From positions 87,812-151,811 of the forward strand of contig NZ_JARFTP010000010.1 of NCBI RefSeq assembly GCF_029167375.1: 64,000 nucleotides of DNA, written 5' to 3'. This stretch comes from Tsukamurella sp. 8F. Lineage in GTDB: Bacteria > Actinomycetota > Actinomycetes > Mycobacteriales > Mycobacteriaceae. The translations under genes were made by a program, and so were the position numbers. Of the stretch, positions 60,236 through 64,000 are shown piece by piece. Each line of letters opens with the position of its first letter. The stretch's first letter is position 1. Under the pieces are notes generated by a model that searched no databases, had not been told where the DNA came from, and saw nothing but the letters and a program-made list of their open reading frames with translations.

Positions 60236-61552
60236 ATGACAGCCCTGAACTTCGGGGCCGCAACCGCGGCCACCGGGCAGCTCGCCGAGCAGTGGCCGGC
60301 GCCCGCCGTACCGGAGCCCGTCGGTAGCGATCCGTTCTTCGATGCGCCCGCCGGTTTCGAGGAGAGCGCGGAGGGGACGCTGCTGCGGTATCGAGACATC
60401 ACCATCGGCTTCCTGGGCCGGATCAAGCAGCGCGTGCGTGCGACCCAGCTGCTGTACCGCAGCACCAATCTGCGCGGCGAGCCGGAGGTGACCGCGACGA
60501 CGGTCGTCACCCGCGCGAAGGGGGCCGCGCCCGGTGCGCCGCTCGTCTCCTATCAGTGCGCGATCGACTCGCTTGCACCCGATACGTTCCCCTCCTACGT
60601 CCTCCAGCACGGTGCGCAGGCGCGCGGAACGTCCTTCCCGCAGATCGAGTGGGTCTTCATCGCGGCGGCCGTCGCGCGGGGATGGGCGGTGTCGATCCCC
60701 GATCACGGCGGCCAGCCGGGCCGGTGGGGCATCCCGCGCGAGCCGGGCTACATGGTTCTCGACGGCCTGCGGGCGTGCCTACAGTACGAGCCCCTCGGGC
60801 TGGCATCCGACACGCGCGTCGGCGTGTGGGGCTATTCGGGAGGCGGGCTCGCGACCGCGTGGGCCGCCGAGATGCAGCCGACCTACGCCCCCGAGATCAA
60901 CCTCGTCGCCGGAGCGATGGGCGCGCCGGTGTCCGACCCGGGCAGCACGTTCGTCTACCTGAACGAGACACTCTTCACCGGCCTACCGACGCTCGTCATC
61001 GCCGCCCTTGCGCGGGAGTACCCGTCGCTGCAGAAGGTGCTCGCAGACCACGTGGACGAGAAGGGCCGCAAGGTCTTCTACGAGGACGCGCCCCGCTGGA
61101 CCCCCGAGCAGGCGATCCGCAGGATGGCACACAAGGACCTCGCCTACTACGCGGACCGGCCGTTCCCCGAGATGGCGCAGCTGCCCGCTCTCCTCGAGCT
61201 GTTCGACGACATCCGGCCGGGTCAGCAGGTCCCGTCGGTGCCGATGCTCGTCGTGCAGTCGACTCGGGATCAGATCGTGCCCGTCGCCGATGCGACCGCC
61301 CACGTCGGGCGCTACGCGACGGGCGGTACGCACGTCACGTATGTGACCGACGACTGGAGCGACCACTTCAGCCTGCACTTCCTGTCGGCGCCGATGCTTT
61401 TCGGGTGGCTTGCAGACCGGCTCGACGGCCGCCCTGTCACGCCCGCCGGACACCGCCCACGCAAGACGATCATGGCGTCCGGCGCGCAGCTCGCGCGGAC
61501 GGCCCGGTTGTTCGGCGTCGCGGCGCGTGTCTGCCTCGGCCGGGGGCTATAA
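60236..61552 (+). CDS. LIP-family secretory-lipase-like protein without signal peptide
   Basis: A 438-residue LIP-family lipase related to the one at 1939. Nucleophile Ser201 is in GYSGGG, followed by MQPTYAPEIN; the acid is in QSTRDQIVP and the His in DWSDHFSLHF. ATG 60236 has a GAGGAGG ribosome site 7 bases upstream. The N-terminus (MTALNFGAATAATGQ) has no basic residues or hydrophobic core, so no ordinary signal peptide is seen; the protein may stay in the cytoplasm or use another export route. A palindrome lies in its promoter region. Confidence 0.85.
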   Translation: MTALNFGAATAATGQLAEQWPAPAVPEPVGSDPFFDAPAGFEESAEGTLLRYRDITIGFLGRIKQRVRATQLLYRSTNLRGEPEVTATTVVTRAKGAAPGAPLVSYQCAIDSLAPDTFPSYVLQHGAQARGTSFPQIEWVFIAAAVARGWAVSIPDHGGQPGRWGIPREPGYMVLDGLRACLQYEPLGLASDTRVGVWGYSGGGLATAWAAEMQPTYAPEINLVAGAMGAPVSDPGSTFVYLNETLFTGLPTLVIAALAREYPSLQKVLADHVDEKGRKVFYEDAPRWTPEQAIRRMAHKDLAYYADRPFPEMAQLPALLELFDDIRPGQQVPSVPMLVVQSTRDQIVPVADATAHVGRYATGGTHVTYVTDDWSDHFSLHFLSAPMLFGWLADRLDGRPVTPAGHRPRKTIMASGAQLARTARLFGVAARVCLGRGL

Positions 61553-61656
61553 GAGACGTCACACGGCGCGCCCGCGGGGGTCGGAATCGGTAACGTCTGC
61601 CTCCAGCGGCACGATTCTGTCGGCCGTGGACACATGTCGAGAAGGGGCGCGCGGTC

Positions 61657-62703
61657 TTGGTGCGGTTGCTGCGGACTGAGGCCCTGCAGTCACGTCCGCG
61701 GGTCACCGTCGTGATCCCCAACTACAACTACGAGCGATACGTCGGGCGCGCGATCGCGAGCGCGCTGGACCAGCCGGGTGTGGACGTCGACGTGCTTGTG
61801 GCGGACAACGGCTCGACGGACGGCAGCGTCGAGTACATCCGCGCGCTGGCCGCGGACGATCCGCGTATCCGCCTGACGACGCGGCCGGCGAACATTCCTT
61901 ATATCGAGAACTTCAACGGCGGGATCGCTGCCGCTACAGGCGATTACACCGTTGTGCTGTGCTCGGACGACCTGCTCGCACCAGGTTCACTGGCGCGTGC
62001 GACGGCGTTCCTCGAGGCACGGCCCGACGTTGCCTTTGTATACGGCCACTGCCCCACGTTCGACGATGCGCCGCCGGCGCCGCGCATCGACCCGTCGGGC
62101 TGGACCCTGTGGGGCGGCACCGAGTGGATCACATTGCTCTACATGTCCGGTCGCAACTTCATCCGCCACCCCGAGGTGGTGATGCGCACATCCGTCCTGC
62201 GAGACGCCGGTGCCTATGACGAATCCCGGCCCGAGGCGTCGGACATGATCCTATGGATCCGGGCTGCGGAGCTGGGGGGAGTGGGCCGTGTGAACGGTGC
62301 CGACCAGGGCTACTTCCGGATCCACGGTGGGAACCAGCACCTGCACCTCGACGACGGGCTGCTGTCCGATCTCACCAATCGCCGGGACGTGTTCGACCTG
62401 TGTGCGGGGCGAAGCATGTGGCATCGGCACCTGGCGAAGCGCGCGCGGAGCGCGCTCGCGGGGCACGCCGTGCGGTTCGCCACTGTGATCCTCGATCGTG
62501 CCGGGCCCAGCGCGCACGCAGAAGCCCAGCGGCTGGCGGACTGGGCGCTTGCGACGAGCCCGGGAATCAGACATAGGCCCGGATATCGGGCGCTGTCGGC
62601 AGCGTTGGCAGGCAGCGATGCGTGCGCTCTCGTAGCCTTCCGGTGGGCCCGTAACACGCGGAGCGCGTTGGCCGTTCGTCTTAAGAAGCATGTGGGCGTA
62701 TAG
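61657..62703 (+). CDS. GT2-family glycosyltransferase
   Basis: A 348-residue GT-A glycosyltransferase. VTVVIPNYNYERYVGRAI opens the nucleotide-sugar domain, with ADNGSTDGS and the metal-binding CSDDLL (DxD-like), then an acceptor region to about residue 250 and a helical C-terminus. There is no membrane segment. It probably builds a polysaccharide or glycolipid. GTG 61657 follows AAGGGG at a somewhat long distance. The next gene starts 10 bp after its stop, so the two form an operon. Confidence 0.88.
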   Translation: MVRLLRTEALQSRPRVTVVIPNYNYERYVGRAIASALDQPGVDVDVLVADNGSTDGSVEYIRALAADDPRIRLTTRPANIPYIENFNGGIAAATGDYTVVLCSDDLLAPGSLARATAFLEARPDVAFVYGHCPTFDDAPPAPRIDPSGWTLWGGTEWITLLYMSGRNFIRHPEVVMRTSVLRDAGAYDESRPEASDMILWIRAAELGGVGRVNGADQGYFRIHGGNQHLHLDDGLLSDLTNRRDVFDLCAGRSMWHRHLAKRARSALAGHAVRFATVILDRAGPSAHAEAQRLADWALATSPGIRHRPGYRALSAALAGSDACALVAFRWARNTRSALAVRLKKHVGV

Positions 62704-62713
62704 GAGGGCAGGA

Positions 62714-63886
62714 ATGCGCAGTTGGGGCTGGGGTATGCGGGTCTCGGCGTCGGTCGCCGCCGTGGCCGCCTCGGTACTGGCGACCGGCTGTGCCGCGGCC
62801 GATCCTGCGCCTGGGAACCCGGTGTGCGGCTTCTGGTACGCGATCGGGCAGACCCCGACGACGGAGCAGATCGATTCGGTCGCCAAGTCCGTGTCCATCG
62901 TGGTGCTCAACGCATGGGACACCGACGCCCGCGCGCGGCTCAAGGCCGACAACCCCGCCGCGACCGCGCTCGTCTACAAGGACATGTCGAGTACTCGTAA
63001 CTACGCCGGAGCCGTCACAGCGGGCAAGGACGATGCCAAGCTGCCGAGCGGCGTCGGGTATGTCGCTGCGCCTCAGTCGTGGTTCGCGACCGGCGCCGAC
63101 GGCGCCCGGATCCAGTGGAAGCAGTACCCGGGGCACTGGCAGATGGCGGTGTGGAGCCCCGGATATCGCACGGCGTGGGTGAACGCCGTGAGCGGCGAGG
63201 TCGCGGCCGACGGGTGGGACGGCGTCCTCGCCGACAACGATCTGTCGACGCTCTCCGTGTACTCCCCGGAGCTGCTGCGCGGCACACGGACCCATGCCGC
63301 GACCGATGCCAGGCTCACGTCCGGCCTGACTTCTCTCGTGAACGCTGCCGGTACCGAGCTGCAGTCCAAGGGCAAGCTGTTCGTCCCGAACATCGCGTCC
63401 GCACGGCTGGGGGATCCGCGGTGGAACAGTCACTCCCGGTTCGGCGGGGCGATGGCTGAGTTCTTCACCAGCGCAGAGGGCAAGACCGCGCAACTGGGGG
63501 ACTTCACCTCAGCCGCGGTGGCACCGGGCAACGGCGAGTACCGCTTGTTGATCACCCAGGCGGACAACGACGCCGAGCGCGAGACGGGCTACGCCACGGC
63601 CGCACTCGTCTCGACACCGAAAACCTGCTGGACCAGCGCTCAGAACGGCGACTACAAAGCCGTCCCCGACACGAAGTACACGAGTCTGCCGCTGGGCGCG
63701 GCCACGGGGCAGGCGTCCGCCGCCGCCGACGGTGTCTGGCAGCGCACCTTCAGCGGTGGCCGCGTCGTGGTCAACCCGACCGGCAAGCCGGCCGCAGTCG
63801 CGGTGGGACCGGGTGAGCACAGGCCGGACGGCTCGGCGCCGCCGATGACGTTGCCGGCCCGCACGGGCTGGGTACTGCTCGGCTGA
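62714..63886 (+). CDS. Lipoprotein with putative glycoside-hydrolase (GHL15-like) domain
   Basis: A 390-residue exported protein. The N-terminus is a lipoprotein signal with lipobox LATGC (Cys at about residue 24). The body resembles the hypothetical glycosyl hydrolase group GHL15/TIM-barrel type: FWYAIGQTP, VVLNAWDTDARARLKADNP, VYKDMSS, WVNAVSGEVAADGWDGVLADNDL and RLLITQADND. In this fold the Asp pair in VLADND is the likely catalytic or substrate site. AGGAGGG precedes ATG 62714. Coupled to the upstream GT2 gene, it may trim or process the same surface glycan. The family fit is from pattern only. Confidence 0.65.
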   Translation: MRSWGWGMRVSASVAAVAASVLATGCAAADPAPGNPVCGFWYAIGQTPTTEQIDSVAKSVSIVVLNAWDTDARARLKADNPAATALVYKDMSSTRNYAGAVTAGKDDAKLPSGVGYVAAPQSWFATGADGARIQWKQYPGHWQMAVWSPGYRTAWVNAVSGEVAADGWDGVLADNDLSTLSVYSPELLRGTRTHAATDARLTSGLTSLVNAAGTELQSKGKLFVPNIASARLGDPRWNSHSRFGGAMAEFFTSAEGKTAQLGDFTSAAVAPGNGEYRLLITQADNDAERETGYATAALVSTPKTCWTSAQNGDYKAVPDTKYTSLPLGAATGQASAAADGVWQRTFSGGRVVVNPTGKPAAVAVGPGEHRPDGSAPPMTLPARTGWVLLG

Positions 63887-63937
63887 ACCGGATCGACCGG
63901 CCTCGGCACGGTGGGAACGGCGAGCTGACCTGCCGAT

Positions 63938-63966
63938 TTGCGTTCTGTGGTGGTGGTGCGTAACTT
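63938..63966 (+). promoter_or_regulatory. Possible promoter for a gene beyond the right edge
   Basis: TTGCGT (63938-63943) and TAACTT (63961-63966) are 17 bp apart in the last 114 bp, which contain no gene. The fit to a vegetative promoter is moderate. Confidence 0.3.
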
Positions 63967-64000
63967 ATTGCGGGTCAGTGAGACGAGGTGCTGTCCCTGT

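Noticed and set aside
59733..60263. A 176-residue reverse frame over the mbtF end and the following gap
   Set aside because: It would run through the mbtF 3' end, the terminator hairpin and a likely promoter, and its composition is only Pro/Gly/Arg-rich; the shorter tail-anchored frame is a better candidate.

Overview
The window is high-GC actinobacterial DNA. Start codons are often GTG, genes are tightly packed with many 4-base ATGA/GTGA overlaps, and it carries a complete-looking mycobactin/nocobactin-type siderophore cluster, IdeR-like iron boxes and secreted LIP-family lipases. This combination points to the mycolic-acid actinobacteria (Mycobacteriales), for example Tsukamurella or Gordonia; the genus is an inference, since there is no rRNA in the window. 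No tRNA, rRNA, CRISPR array, insertion sequence or phage gene was seen.

Left part (1-29.5 kb), lipid and accessory functions: a partial AraC-type regulator (runs off the left edge) diverges from a condensation-domain acyltransferase followed by two exported esterases (LIP lipase, DUF3089). Then come an SDR epimerase-like gene with a textbook promoter and a GerW-like protein. A four-gene reverse operon (phosphotriesterase-like lactonase, acyl-CoA ligase, PHA-synthase-like enzyme, SDR) is coupled by ATGA overlaps. Next are a serine hydrolase, an autoregulated-looking TetR, a GT1 glycosyltransferase, and a two-component system (15.0-17.0 kb). The two-component system lies between two genes for exported proteins, one of them a small Trp/His-rich repeat protein. 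Both have the same CTTCAG-N5-CTTCAG direct repeat upstream, so they look like the regulon of this system. After that: hydrolase/TetR pair, MFS/CGNR pair, SNF2 helicase/SWIM pair, a TetR-DUF445-Abi-alpha operon, and an MscS channel.

Middle (28.5-33.7 kb): an aldo/keto reductase behind two near-identical palindromes, and a meta-cleavage tail operon (hydratase, acetaldehyde dehydrogenase, hydroxy-oxovalerate aldolase, plus a shortened second hydratase without the metal-binding glutamates). The operon diverges from an IclR regulator, with a perfect palindrome at the hydratase start.

Right part (33.7-59.8 kb): the siderophore cluster. A salicylate-AMP ligase (mbtA) diverges across an IdeR-like box from salicylate synthase (mbtI), a three-gene DrrABC-like ABC exporter, the ArCP-Cy-A-PCP synthetase (mbtB) and the lysine N-hydroxylase (mbtG). 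A second IdeR-like box separates the N-acyltransferase (mbtK, reverse) from thioesterase (mbtT), split PKS (mbtC ketosynthase, mbtD AT-KR-ACP) and NRPSs mbtE and mbtF. Together they make and probably export a salicyl-oxazoline hydroxamate siderophore. No mbtH-like gene is present in the window. The cluster ends in a strong hairpin. A small lipase gene beside mbtA has an IdeR-like box on its apparent leaderless promoter.

Right end (59.8-64 kb): a possible tail-anchored miniprotein, a second LIP-family lipase, a GT2 glycosyltransferase and a putative glycosidase-like lipoprotein.
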